DNA of 64,000 nucleotides from Hanleya hanleyi (GCA_036873755.1 JAVTVY010020258.1:1-64000), one strand, 5' to 3'; shown: positions 11,202 to 23,225, counted from the stretch's first letter. Program-made: numbers and translations. Notes: generated by a model from the sequence alone, not told the origin.

Positions 11202-12522
11202 GCTAAGCCACAAATACCCGTATTCGCGTGTTTAGTTCAAGTAGTCAGTTTTGAAATTGATGATTCTTATTTTTACCTCCGTCGATCAGACGGAGGTCTA
11301 GGAGCGCAACGTGAAATCTCCCGCCAAATAATTGTCATATGGGGAACCCACGACTCGTGTGATTTCCAATAGGGATTGCCATGGTTCCCGACGAAATTTT
11401 GAAAAGTTTCTGGACACAAATGAATGCTTACGTCACAAAAGGTGTGTATCCTTTGCAGCGCTTCCACCGGGTCTCTTTATTCGAGGGTACCAAATTCGCG
11501 CGTGTACTTATAGCTTCGCGCTGGTACAGATGGCCGGTATGCGACGAAGACAAACCTGCGCTTTCATAAAAAGTAAATTTTCACGAAAGAAAAACTCGCA
11601 TTCCAGATAGTATAATTGGAAACTTCCTCGAGAATCTCTGAATCGGCAAAAAGATAAAGGACGAGTGTCATTCACCAGGATGCGAGTCGGAAGTGAGAAG
11701 TCAAATTCAAAGTCAGAGGTCAAAAACGTAAAACTCCGAAGAACTCTCTCGGCTTTTTCTTTTCTTTTTTTTTTTAGTTGGGGGGTGAGGGTTGGGGAGA
11801 TAGCGACTGAAAAAATATATCTTCCCATGCTTCAATCGTTATCTGTGAATCCGATCAACAACCTAGCCGGATAATCTGTCAAAAATTATCCGTCGTCTGG
11901 GTAAGGTTGAAGGGTCATCGGAAGCTCGAACTGCGATACAGGCAAAAACTGTTGTTGTTGTAGTCTGGAAAAATAACTCTGCCTCACGAGGCGCTCTCTC
12001 GGCTTTTTCTTTTCCTTTTGTTTGAAGATGGGGGGGGGGGAGATAGCGACTGGAAATATATATCTTCCCATGATACTTCAATCGTGCGCTCATGAATTCC
12101 ACGGAAAAGCGGACATTGCTAAACAGCCCTTTTTCGCATAAAATTCACTCCACATTCTGTCGTAGACCCTATATTAGCATGCTGTTTGTTCTATTCGCTT
12201 CCTATGATCCCCGGGAACAAGCCAATAATAGGGAAGATGTGTTTTAATAGCGAAATATTTTTCCCGCAATTTTTTAACATGAAGAACTCGGGAAATTCTA
12301 AATTGTCAAAGAAGAAAAATTGCACTTTACTGAAAACTATACTATTTTGAAACATCTGCAGAAAAGATATGCATGTGGCGGGAGCTGTATACCTTAATAA
12401 AAATAAGAGGTCAGAGTTTTAATTTTCTAAGTAGAAGAGATAAATTCACTCTAGGAATATTTTTTGGAAGAAAATGTGTAATTAATAAAGCACTTTTACC
12501 GATAAGATTTAAAAAGCGCACT

Positions 12523-12927
12523 CGTGATTCCATCACGATTTTTTGTCGATTCCGTCACGGACTAGATTTAACCCCTGGGATGATCCAGTCGCGTTTTTCT
12601 CACGATGAAAAAAATCTTATCATCCTTGGGTACTGTATGTTAGTAAGAGATGTCATATAAGAATAGTCAGATTGAAACAGAGCAGCAAAAAAATAGACAA
12701 GCAACACTAGTCAAGAGTCGTGTCCGTTTCAGGTGATTCCGTCACGAACATTTCGAAGCATGATTTACTGAAAATGCTGGATCATCTGTAGATTTTTCAT
12801 GGATCCGTAAACAGATGTCATATAGAATAGCAAACTAAACTTGAAACTACATGGGTATGACCACGGAACTTCCGAGTACATGACTTTGAATAAAGAAAAA
12901 GTCTTCCCAACGGTGATTCCGTCACCG
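12523..12927. promoter_or_regulatory. Four copies of a GTGATTCCGTCAC-like inverted motif
   Basis: Variants occur near 12,524, 12,552, 12,733 and 12,911: 'cgtgattccatcacg', 'cgattccgtcacgg', 'ggtgattccgtcacg' and 'cggtgattccgtcaccg'. The last is a perfect 6-bp inverted repeat around TTCCG. They could be protein-binding sites; nothing more can be said. Confidence 0.4.
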
Positions 12928-14513
12928 TGAAATTCATGATCTGTGAATCCGATCAACAACCTAGCTGGACAATCTGTCAAAAATTATCCGTCGTCTGGGT
13001 AAGGCTGAAGGGTAATCGGAAGCTCGGACTGTGATACAGGCAAAAACTGTTGTTGTAGTCTAGAAAAATAACTGGCATGCACTCTATGGAGAAGGGCCTC
13101 GTGAGGCACAAAGTGCAATTTTTTGTTGTTGTTTATCTGCAAATCCGCTCAACTCGATGGGTATCTTTCACTTGTTCTCACAGTTGCCTGGCCTGTGTGA
13201 TATTGGGTGGTCGAAGTCTACGTATAGTTTTTTTCAATAAATTATGGAAATTAATATAAACATATATACAGATATTTTTTTAAATAGATTTTTTTATAAG
13301 TGTATTTCTCTTTCATCTTTGGCTCAATTAAAGTCATTCTCTAAAATGTGAAGCCGAGTTAATACAGTTTTTAATTATCTACCAAACCCTGTCCTCTATG
13401 ACATAGAATAAAAGAGAAGTTGGGAATAGAACCGCTCAACACAGTCATTTCTAAACATCAAGTTGTACATAAGTATTTTTACTTACTCTGTACAAGCTGA
13501 GGGCATTTTTGTGGCTTTTGAAAATTTTGAGATTTTTGCGAGTCTGTCCATATTTAACTAAGCGACGTCCAAGCGAGCTAATGTACGCGCGTTATATTCA
13601 TATCAAGTATGGTGCGGCTTGTGTTCAATGAGGCTTGGAATGTTTATACAATTAATTTTCTTCTCACTGTTACACAATAAATATTTGCTGCGTGGAATCC
13701 AGTCATTTGTTCCATAGGGGCAATATTCTCATCAGCCATCACCATTCAATGTGAATGTGATACATGTACAAGTCCATGGTCATTGATACAGTAAGGTGAA
13801 GGAGAAGGTGACCTGTAACACCAGTATACAAAATTATACCGAGCGCATTGAATCCTCATCATATGATGTTGAGACAGATCAGAACGAAGTGTCGGTAAAA
13901 TCAGGTGTGTTTTGAAGAGCATTCTCTCATCAATGATGATGCTATACTGTACACATACAAAATATGAAGTGTTGCTGTGTTGGGCCTATAGCACAAAATC
14001 ACAAGCAAGTTGGTACAACTAGGCACACAGGGTCTCATTTCTGTCGCTAACGTGTTGATTTGGGTGAGGGGATCCTCTCATGGGGAGGTGTGGGTGGGAT
14101 GGGGCCTAATGTCTCAAGCACTTGAAACTGGTTTTCCATCAATATTCCATCAATATACTCTATTCCATACCCCAATATTTCAAGCACGTCAAATCAAACA
14201 AAAATTATTTGCTGGGAATGTGACTTTCACATCCCTGTCTGGACATGCTAGTGAGGAACCCTCAATCCCAGATTAATTACCATTGATGAAGCTAACGTCC
14301 AACAAATGCAAAATTGAGCTTGGCATCCGGCCGTATGTTATTCAGTGATGTATTACGCTACGGACCCTGTTGCCTCGACGGAGGTCGTTGCGCTCATCCA
14401 GCGCTTGTTTTAATATAGTTCAGTATTGAAATTGTGTCCACAACTACAGTTGGAAAAAACCCCCCTTATTTTCCTGATTTATTCCATGTTCATGCCAGGA
14501 GGCATCATTTTCA

Positions 14514-14529
14514 CCGGGACAGGGGGGTA
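14514..14529 (+). promoter_or_regulatory. Polypurine tract
   Basis: The G-rich run 'cgggacaggggggtaa' ends just before the 3' LTR, where plus-strand priming is expected. Confidence 0.65.
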
Positions 14530-14531
14530 AT

Positions 14532-15088
14532 TGTCACAGAGTTTATTGACTAATTTATTTTCTGTCATTATTAATTCATTAGCTTATATTCAATAACTTT
14601 ATCCTGTGATTTTTTTTGTATGTCTTCGGTGTAAAATATTTCATAACGTGCCAGAGCATTGTATTCTTATAGTTTTATTTCAGAGAATTTGACTGCATGT
14701 TTAATCCTTAATCCTTATATCCTTAATTACATCTGAATAGGCTGTGATGTTTAGCATGTTTCACTATGTACTGTATGTTCACTTGTTCTATGTTTATTTA
14801 TTGCTCAGTCTCAACTTGTATTAATTTGTTGTTAGTTACGACACCTTTACGTCACATTCTGTATATAAGTCCAAGTTCAATCAGGAATAGGCAGTTTTTA
14901 TGGATATCCAAATCTACGGACATTGTGATTTATAGTTTTGGAATCCCAACCTAAATTATCCGGAGTTCCGATTTAGTATATTTGTTCCTGTGTGTTTCTA
15001 TGTTTAACTGTGAATTGTCTATAAACGTGCTTCAAGTTCTACGACTGGCTTCGCCTCAATTCATTTACCGTAACAGACCTCTGTTACA
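14532..15088 (+). repeat. 3' LTR
   Basis: 557 bp, nearly identical to the 5' LTR. It is followed directly by GCAG, the same 4 bp that precede the 5' LTR. Confidence 0.92.
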
Positions 15089-15161
15089 GCAGGATGGATT
15101 TTGTAAGGCAACGAGTGAGTACAGACAAACCCAATGGAGTAATACTCGTTCTTTTATATAA

Positions 15162-15462
15162 CACACACTTAGCCCAGAAGGTGTAAATTACACCTCTACG
15201 GGGTGTAAATGGCTTGTCCCAGGGCTAACACCCTTTTGGGTGTGAATTAACACCCTCTCCGAAAGGTGTAAATTTACACCTTCGCGAAAAGGTGTTAAGT
15301 TACACCTTTTTTGCTCACATTACACCTTCCATGGGTGTTCATTCACACCTGAATAAAATTTGCACCTTCCAGACAAATTTATAAGCATATTTTGGGGGAA
15401 CCCAGGGGTGTTTATTTACACGTTTTGACCACACTAAACCTTTCAGTGGTGTTAATTACACC
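15162..15462. mobile_element. GGTGTAA-rich MITE, left part (right part 22,894-23,225)
   Basis: Dense direct and inverted copies of AAGGTGTAAAT/ATTTACACCTT, including a perfect 20-bp palindrome (AAGGTGTAAATTTACACCTT) near 15,264. The start, 'cacttagcccagaaggtgta', resembles the reverse complement of the end of the related element at 31,255-31,450. The DIRS element interrupts it. Confidence 0.65.
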
Positions 15463-15480
15463 ATTTGATTCCCAAATCGT

Positions 15481-15665
15481 AAACCTGTTTCAATTATGCC
15501 ATTCAATCTCCGTCAGGAAGATGATACAACGTAGAAAACGGAAGTTAAAAACTAAAAGTTAGCTCCCCTAGCGGAGAGTTGTCCGCCCCTAGGAGAGCTC
15601 TCCCATCTAATTCCAGCAGCAATACTATATAGGCTCTGCTCAAACCATACTCGTCCTCTATTCTC
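15481..15665 (+). repeat. DIRS left inverted terminal repeat
   Basis: From 'aaacctgtttcaattatgcc' to 'cctctattctc'. Its reverse complement is 22,667-22,851 with only a few differences. Confidence 0.9.
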
Positions 15666-17803
15666 TGTTGTACCTCGACCAGTACACATCAAGGAAGTGT
15701 TTATACAACCTGGGTTGTTGTTGTAACGACCCGCAGTATCCTTATCGGTTTTGAAATTGTGTTATTTCTTGTCGGAAATTCTTTCATTATTGTCGGAAAT
15801 TCTTTCACTAGTTATGTCTGAGATTCCGATATCTAATGCATGGAATTCGTGTGTGAAATGTGGTCCAGTTTGGACGCCCACACGGTTTGTTTTTCTTGTA
15901 AAGAGTTGTGTTATCGGCGAAGTTGCGCCGAGTCTGTATTATGGACCCGTTAGCGTGGGGAAATTTCGCCCAGGCTAGACGGGCTTACCTTTGCAGGCGT
16001 CTGGCGACCCGTCCCTTTCGGAAGTCGACACACGCCTGTTGGGAATTGCTTGTAAATGACATGAAAGCTAACGAAGATATCGTTGCAATATATAAATGTT
16101 TCCCATGGTCTTAGTAATCAGAACTCGCCTGCCTCTGTAAATATTCCGGCGGGACGGTTCTACGTCTAGTTAAATCACAGATTTTAGACAGCCTACATGT
16201 ACGGGTTTGGCTATGTATGCAGACAAACCGGTTCCTTTGTCTACTTCGACAAAGACTTCTCTAAATCTGCCGTGGCTGAGCAATCCATTGTTCTCGTCGG
16301 ACAAAAGAATGCAGTTGGTTCGCATATTATCTCGACCTCTTCATTGTCTTTTGGTTTTCACACTCCGTTACCTCTAAACGGAATAAACGTCGTGTCGGTT
16401 TCTCTTTTGCGGGTTAAATCATAACGCAGTTCTAAATCCGTTTTCTCGTTTTATGGTGGGTCGTTCGGACCTACCATTGAGTGTCAAAATTGCTGTCTTA
16501 CGGTTTCCTTTATCGATGAATCAGCGATTCTATAATAGTGGAAATGACATGTTACGGGACTTCAACTTTAGGATTGAGTTGGCATGGATTGAGACCGGTT
16601 GATTTGGTAACAGATAGAAACATTGTTTATAAATGTTTGATATTTCAACCAATTTCCATCATTAAATATCCAATCTGTCGGCGATTATTGCTAATTAAAA
16701 TAGTGCATACTGCTTACGAAATCGGTGAGAATTAGACCGGGAATTCTAGTTCTATTTTTCGGCCTTTCCGTTCTCCGGTATACCGTTCTCGCACTTCGAC
16801 TCGACGTTCTCCTACACCACCACGCCGTTTGCCACGCCTTTCGGTCTCGCCTTCTTATATAGGTCACCACGTTCGTCAGTCGCAGACTCCGTTTCTTATC
16901 ATGCGGTTGTCCACGATTTGTCAACCTCTCGCTGAAGTTATATCATTCGTTCGCCCATTCCGGTCTCGTCGAGTTCATCTGTTGATTCCTTTTCTTCAGT
17001 GTAAAGTTAGGAACATACGTCAATGATGGTTTTTCGGATAAATTGGATGCGCTTTTAGCTTTGGTGCCGGATATGCCGTCTGCTTGGAATAATCGTCTTC
17101 CTCGTATTAAATGTCAGACAAAAGAATGCTCCCTCGCCGTATGTTATCTCACCTATGTCATTTTTGTCAATGGTTCGATGGTGATTAAATTAATATTTTG
17201 AGGATAGTTTTCTTTCACATTTCTGTCTTGTTTCAAAATTTTGTCTGGGCAAATTTTTAGACTTCACATGGTCTGTTTTTCCATCTGCCATGTGTTTATT
17301 GTCTTCCGACGTACGTCGCGAAATTAATGGCTATTGTCGGAGTTTTTCTAAGTTCCTATATCTTAAAATTATTGCCCGACGATATTTTCTAAAGTCAATA
17401 TGAATCTCGGGCTTATCTGATAACACAGTCCTGCGTGATGGAGACAATGTGTATTCAATATCACGTCTCCACACGAACAATGAGTTCGGCCCGCTGTGTT
17501 TGTTGTGGGTTTTTACGGGCTCTCGCGACCTCGTTTTTATTGCTCAATTTGTGACAGATTTGTATTTAGTCCCCGGCATTTCTGTAAGTCTGCCTTTTAG
17601 TGCTGAGCTTGAAGGCCGATTGTGATCTCTACAATAAACGAACGGGTTTTGTTTCGTTGATTCATGAATTTTATGCATTGAGTTTGTGTATATCTCAAGT
17701 AGGGTTGTAAATAGTATCCTCATCGGCGGGGGTTTTCGTTTCTTCCCGCCGGAGAGATCTGATACTTTATTTGCAGCCGTCAATTTTCATGTTGTTGTTG
17801 TTA
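15666..17803 (+). pseudogene. Decayed 5' region of DIRS element (gag-like position)
   Basis: Only short broken frames remain. 16,747-16,990 encodes an arginine/serine-rich stretch in one frame, as is common in Gag-like proteins. 16,600-16,655 contains an extra copy of the element-end word 'gaaacattgtttataaatg'. No intact domain could be identified. Confidence 0.4.
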
Positions 17804-18663
17804 CAGTGAAACCTGAGAACTCCGACCACTGGAAACACCGGAACCTTGTCAACACCGACCAAACTCTCCAGTCCACTTTTTCTCCAATGTTAATTGCCTA
17901 TACCAAGACCTTGAATACACCGGAACCTGTCCCCATCGGAACCGACCGTGTTTTTAAATGCAAACCTATATAAACAATGTTAATTGGCCCTGAAAACACC
18001 GACGCTGCATGCTATCCGACCGACTGCCAACTCACACACCAGGAGGTCGGTCGGCCGTCGACTCGGCTATAATCCGCTTAGAACATTCAGCACGCCTAAA
18101 CATGTAGCAGTCAATTACACGAGGTGTTTGTTTGTCTTTGTCTTTCTTCCGTTAACTCACTATTGTCTGTCCTACTGCAGAGCAGGAAACAGCAATCCAC
18201 GCTCGATAGGTTTTTCACTAAATTTTAAAGTGCTACAACTGACAATTATTACATGTATTCAAATATTTAAGTTCATTATATTGGCGTATTTATATATTTC
18301 GCATTGTGCTGACTTGAGTGCTATAGACCCGACACCTTACGTGACCTACATTGTACCGCAGTTGCGTCATCTTACACACTTACCTTCATAACATCTTGTA
18401 TATATTTTCATCATAAATGTGCATTGTAAATATAAACGATCAACATCATTTATAGTATTGCATATAATTTATTTATTTTGTGTGTCGAATAAAAAGTATT
18501 GTAGCACAGTCCTCGTATTAGCCTACTTCCTTCCTTCAGCGTTGTTGTTGTTGTCGTCTCTCAGCCAGACGCCAAAATCATCAACCCTGAGAAAACCGAC
18601 ACACTGTCAAAACCGACATATTTCTTCGGTCCCGTGCAAGGTCGGTGTATCCAGGTTTCACTG
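17804..18663. mobile_element. Pogo/Tigger-like non-autonomous element nested in the DIRS element
   Basis: Starts CAGTGAAACCTG and ends CAGGTTTCACTG, with TA on both sides (17,802-17,803 and 18,664-18,665). The inner TIR region continues with CCGACC-type words. 860 bp with no transposase ORF. Termini and TA duplication fit pogo/Tigger-like DNA transposons. A 176-bp relative lies at 32,498-32,673. Confidence 0.85.
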
Positions 18664-20029
18664 TACTTCTGTTCGGACTTGCAGTTTTGGTAGGTTCACC
18701 TTCATACATTCAGTTCCTTGGTCCTACCAAAATGTAATCTCTTGTTATATCAAGTATTATTACGTATGATTTTGATATCCTGTATTCAAGAGAGACCTTA
18801 CAGAGGTTTTATATGTCTTTCATGCTGACATGAATATGAAGCATGATTGTTGCATTTCTGTTACGTAATCACAACTCAACCCTATTTACTCCGACCCTGT
18901 GTCGCATCTTAATGAGCTTCTTTACTGATCTCTTTATGTAATTATGGGTGTGTCGAACAACAATGAGATCACGTGCTGGTTTACGTGAGTGAGTAAACCT
19001 ATTCACCCACTTACCCTTGTTTATTTGAAAGTGTGATATTATTGAAACACAATTTTTGTCTGATTATTACATTGTGAATTGTTTTGTTTCACACCAAGTT
19101 GATCCCATCTGTATACTGTATTACGCTTATAATTCAGATGGAGTTGTGCACTAATTTTAATTTCTTCCCTATGAGAAAATTTAAAATTACTAGCGTGAGT
19201 GGGAAGGTATTGGCCGGCCAAGGATCAAGCCTAATGACACGTAAGTCGTGAAGTCTTCTATGGTTTCTTTCTACCAAGTATGTATTACCGGTACAGTCTA
19301 CTAGAGCATCAAACTGCCTTTTAGTAATGTTCTTACTGTTCTTCTTCTCGACAAATTGTTCGTGTTAGGTCATTTCAAATTCTAAATTTTGAATAACCTC
19401 ACTTTCCTGCCGGCGAGAGACTTAAATGTATTTCCTCTCTTCGGGAATTTAAAATTCTTTAAGGATCTTTCTCGGTTACCTGGAAAATCTTTGTTCTGGA
19501 TGTCGGTTGTGTGACTATTTGATTATTAATAGTAACATTGTTGTAAATGTTTTATATTCTCTCCATATAAAACTCCAGTACTGAATTTCATGTACAGGAG
19601 GCAAATTACATCGGGAGAGGTCATAATGTAACCATGTTCATTGACACATTATTCATGTTCACTGACACAAAGATCCATAATCCCTTTTATCTCATTGAGC
19701 TTACATTTGGTGATTAACGCTACAAACATTTAATATGTTCATCTCTACTGCGTTTATAGAGAAGGAAAATTATTACAATCGACTTCGGGGTTACTGTTTG
19801 CAACGCCATTCTGTTACGTCGTGTACTTTTATAAGTTTGTATCCTGCTCCATTATGAGCATGTATATACATTAAGTTGTTGTGAATGAGGAAACCACTAC
19901 GTTGTTTATCATATACAACGTTTTTGTCGCATTTTTCACATTACGCTTTCCTATTACACCTTGACGACATGTTCATTACGCCGTCATGTGTCTCTCATAC
20001 ACCTGTGCGTCGTTCTTTTACATCGGTTA
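18664..20029 (+). other. Decayed DIRS interior
   Basis: No recognisable reading frame, only short ORFs. From its position it is presumably the decayed start of the pol region. Confidence 0.4.
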
Positions 20030-20270
20030 GACGTTTCCGGTACGCCATAACGCCGTTTGTCACGTCATTTCTTCATTTGCGAGATGCATATTTTATATCC
20101 ATTCATCGGCACTTCCTTTGATTCTCCATCGTCGATCGTCGGTGGGAGGGGAAGTCCGTTCGTTTGGCGTCAACTTTCCACATGTATCAATTCCTCTCGG
20201 GTTTTTCACATTGTGATTTACTTAGGTTCGTCGTTACTTTACGAAGAGAGTGCTGTCCAGATCTTGTTGT
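20030..20270 (+). pseudogene. DIRS reverse-transcriptase remnant
   Basis: One frame reads L-R-D-A-Y-F-I-S-I-H, matching the RT palm motif L-x-D-A-Y-F-x-x-P/S-I-H of DIRS/BEL/Ty3-type RTs. A stop and frame change follow. Pieces resembling the next block (Y-Q-F-L, R-V-F) appear over the next 150 bp in different frames. No Y/F-x-D-D box was found. Confidence 0.6.
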
Positions 20271-20734
20271 TTCCAGTCTGGAGTTCAGAATATCAAAATT
20301 GTATTGGAATCCGCAGTATTTGGTCAAATACTGTTATATGGAATAGGTCTTTGGATTATGGACGTGGATATTCTCTGAGGACGACGGCGGGATTGTGAAT
20401 GACGGACTAGTCGCCTTTAATTGAATTCACACAGTGTTGTATTAACACAGAACCATGTTAACTTAACACACAAACATTATGTTGAGATCCATTTACCTTA
20501 GGATTGTGCTTAAACAACACAATGTTTTCGTGGTGTACTTGGACAGTTTTTCCGGCTTTCTCCATCAAGTACTTCATTCCTGTATAGACCGTTACACCAA
20601 TGGTTAGACTTTGACATTATGGTTCTGTCATCAACCTTAGGGTTGTTTATTATATGTAGGACCTTACTCACTACGTTCGTTTTTCGGGTTCGGTCTCTAC
20701 AGAGGATTTTGTCCTGGTGCCGAGGTCATGATAA

Positions 20735-21650
20735 CGTTCCCGACTCTATTTCCCTCGTAATTGACTTCCTCCTTCACCTTCACCAGGATAGGATGTCTCA
20801 TATTAGCACCATGGAAGGTTATCGTTCTGCTGGCTAGGGTGTTACGTCTTACCTTTGATATCAACATTAGCCTTAACGATAATATCTCTGCGCTTATTCG
20901 CGCCTTTCGTATTTACAGTCGCGTTGTACTCGCCAACTGTTACTGAAATGGGTTATCGGTGTGGTTCTGTGTGCTTTGATTATACCAGCTTTTGAACCCT
21001 TAGAGTCCGCGTCTATAAAAGCTGTGTCTTATAAGTCGGCCTTTGTGGCGGCATTTGCTTTGGCGTCCAGAGTGTCTGAACTTCATGTTCTTGAAAGATC
21101 TTCTATGACCTGGACAGCGGATTGGTCTTGCATTCCTTTTCGGCCCATTCCTGAATTTATCGCCAAAAATGAGTCTGTTCGTTCAGGTCCGTGCGCTCAA
21201 CGTTCGTACTCCATTCCTGCGTTGTCAGACTTTGTACATGGCCTCGAGGACGATCTTCTGCTATGTCCTGTTCGAGCCATCCGCCACTATCTTACTCGTA
21301 CCGATCCGTTCGCGGCTCTCGGCTACGGTTATTCTGTCCCTTCGCCTGTCAGCAAGGCTTGACATTTAAAAAGCCGCGTAGTTGAAGAAGACCATAAAAT
21401 AGTCTTATCAATTGGCAGAAGGTAGATATACCATTGACGCCCCACTACTGTCTTCTGCTTCTTCTAATGTGATTCGTGCCATCGCTGCGTCATGGCCTGT
21501 ATGGAAGATCTGACCCCTCCATGACATTGTCCTGTCTTGTGCCTGAACAATTAACTCCACGTTCACTAATATCTGTCTGAGGGATATGACAGTGCAATCA
21601 ATAGTGTGATCACGCTTGGGCCACTGTGGCTACCCAGCACGTTGTGAGTA
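20735..21650 (+). pseudogene. DIRS tyrosine recombinase, inactivated
   Basis: Pieces in order across frames: an N-terminal core-binding segment (I-D-F-L-L-H-L then T-M-E-G-Y-R-S-A, ~20,755-20,840); then 20,961-21,362, a 133-residue ORF with P-A-F-E-P-L-E-S-A, A-S-R-V-S-E-L carrying the first catalytic Arg, and C-P-V-R-A-I-R-H-Y-L; then 21,450-21,600 with I-R-A-I-A-A-S-W and L-R-D-M. The H-x-x-R position reads N-V-I-R. The nucleophile site, usually F/S-Y-L-R-D in this family, reads I-C-L-R-D. In-frame stops also occur, so the enzyme is dead twice over. Confidence 0.8.
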
Positions 21651-22510
21651 ATTTCAGAAAAAGAGGGGGGGGGGGCGGCAAAATTATCACCATCGCAGCA
21701 AGACAGCCATCTTGCTGTATCATCTCATCTCATCTCATCTCAGTCATATTATTATTATTACATATATTATATGATAAAAAGGCATCTCAGAAGGTAGAAA
21801 TAAGTCAGTTGACCGGCCGTGGATTCTATAATCACCAATGAAGGCCTGACACCAGGATAGGGTTTACTCCTAACTGAAATTTGCTTCTGTTCTTCAGAAA
21901 CTGACTTCCCTCTAGATGTCTCAGCTGGGTCACCTGTGCCTCAACTCACAAGACACCCGCTCCAGGCCTAGTGTCAACAGTAGTGATGAAAGTACAGAGA
22001 GTTGAAGAGTGCGCAGCTCACCCAGAGAGCAAGCATGGCAATTCCAACGCATCTAGGTTCATCACTCCAAGTATGGTGAGTTGTCCTCAAGAAGCTTGCG
22101 GACTGAGAGTGGTGTGGACTTGGTACCTTCCAAGATTCGGGTAGCGTACGCCCTCCCCTTACTTACGGTTGGACCAAGGATCTCCCTGTATGCAATGGCT
22201 GCGGCTGAGGACCCCCCTAGTCATACAGAGTCTTCCAAGGGGAACTTCTTGTGCCTACGGTGCCCCGGTATCCTACAACTTGGTGGAAATGTGTACCACA
22301 CCACGAGCACAGTTACATGGATGGAGACACTCAGATAAGTAAAACTGTATCAATTCCTTCAATTACCCTATGTGTCTGAGGCCAGGGTTAATTTGTTGAG
22401 TAATAATGTCTCAGATTTATACCCATGTCTGTGTCGTTCCAGCGATTACTAGTCTGCTATGGGAGTTACCACAAGGCCGAGATTCCCGCCTCCATATGTT
22501 GGTACTGTGG
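21651..22510. other. DIRS 3' region, no gene
   Basis: Contains a G-homopolymer (~21,664-21,675), a short (catct)n microsatellite near 21,720-21,740 and an ATT run. No coding signal recognised. Confidence 0.5.
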
Positions 22511-22602
22511 CATAATTGAAACAGGTTTACGATTTGGGAATCAAATATCAAACATTTATAAACAATGTTTCTATTTGTTACCAAATCAAACCTGTTTCAA
22601 TT
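22511..22602 (-). repeat. DIRS internal complementary region
   Basis: 22,511-22,546 is the reverse complement of 15,463-15,498. 22,547-22,602 is the reverse complement of the right edge ending at 22,893. The two pieces abut at 22,546/22,547 and so record the circular junction of the element. Confidence 0.88.
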
Positions 22603-22666
22603 TGATTGACCCTCCCTCCGTCCCCTCATGCCGGCCTTAAACACTACAGGTCTCGGTAATTACAAT

Positions 22667-22851
22667 GAGAATAGAGGGCGAGTATGGTTTGAGCAGAGCC
22701 TATATAGTAATGCTGCTGGAATTAGATGGGAGAGCTCTCCTAGGGGCGGACAACTCTCCGCTAGGGGAGCTAACTTTTAGTTTTTAACTTCCGTTTTCTA
22801 CGTTGTATCATCTTCCTGACGGAGATTGAATGGCATAATTGAAACAGGTTT
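22667..22851 (-). repeat. DIRS right inverted terminal repeat
   Basis: Reverse complement of 15,481-15,665, nearly identical. The unique outer edge runs on to ~22,893. Confidence 0.9.
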
Positions 22852-22893
22852 GATTTGGTAACAAATAGAAACATTGTTTATAAATGTTTGATT

Positions 22894-23225
22894 TTTCAAC
22901 ACAATTACACCTTCTTTGGGTGTTCATTCACACCTTTTAGGCAAATTTGAATCATCTAGGGGTGCTAAAATACACCTTCAGGTGATCATTCCATCTTCCA
23001 GGGGTGTTAAATCACACCTTATTAAGAATTACACCTTTTGACTGAGATTACACCCTCTTGGGTGTTTATTTACACCTTTTGGCCGCATTTAAACCTTATA
23101 GAGGTGCTAAAATACACCTTCTGGAGATGATTCCATCTTCCAGGGGTGTTAAAACACACCCATTTCGTGAGAATTACACCTTCAAAAGGTGTTAATTTGC
23201 ACCTTTTTAGTGAGAATTAGTGGTG
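22894..23225. mobile_element. GGTGTAA-rich MITE, right part
   Basis: Continues the pattern of 15,162-15,462 with repeated TTACACCTT and GGTGTTAA-type words, and stops near 23,225. Together the halves flank the DIRS insertion. Confidence 0.6.

Larger units (their letters stand above)
11202..14531. other. Non-coding interior of LTR element with internal duplications
   Basis: No pol-like ORF. A segment starting 'tctgtgaatccgatcaacaa', then 'ttatccgtcgtctgggtaagg' and 'gatacaggcaaaaactgtt', occurs at about 11,841-11,985 and again at 12,944-13,075. A 'ctctcggctttttctttt ... agatagcgactg' block occurs at 11,745-11,830 and 11,994-12,080. A perfect short hairpin (CCTCCGTC ... GACGGAGG) lies at 11,276-11,296, and its CGACGGAGGTC word recurs near 14,377. 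Confidence 0.7.
9465..15088 (+). mobile_element. LTR retrotransposon, structurally complete, apparently non-autonomous
   Basis: Two direct LTRs (9,465-10,026 and 14,532-15,088) enclose 4.5 kb. Both begin TGTCACAGAG; the first ends CTCTATTACA and the second CTCTGTTACA, so they have TG...CA ends with short inverted termini. The four bases GCAG precede the 5' LTR (9,461-9,464) and follow the 3' LTR (15,089-15,092), consistent with a 4-bp target duplication. A TGG-starting primer-binding site lies 2 nt after the 5' LTR, and a G-rich polypurine tract lies just before the 3' LTR. The interior encodes a short ORF and a chromodomain ORF. I find no protease, RT, RNase H or integrase, so mobilisation in trans is inferred. 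The LTRs differ by about six substitutions and one 5-bp indel, implying a fairly young insertion. Confidence 0.9.
15463..22893 (+). mobile_element. DIRS-type tyrosine-recombinase retrotransposon, complete ends, dead coding region
   Basis: Near-identical 185-bp inverted repeats lie at 15,481-15,665 and 22,667-22,851. An internal complementary region at 22,511-22,602 is made of two abutting pieces: one is the reverse complement of the element's left edge (15,463-15,498), the other of its right edge (~22,840-22,893). This is the defining DIRS layout, used to template a circular intermediate. RT-like and tyrosine-recombinase remnants lie inside on the plus strand. No target duplication is seen, as expected for DIRS. 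Flanks are GGTGTAA-rich MITE sequence on both sides, so the DIRS inserted into a MITE. A pogo MITE (17,804-18,663) later inserted into it. Confidence 0.88.

Noticed and set aside
17984..18391. 135-codon ORF inside the pogo-like element
   Set aside because: No transposase (DDE or helix-turn-helix) motif. Treated as chance.
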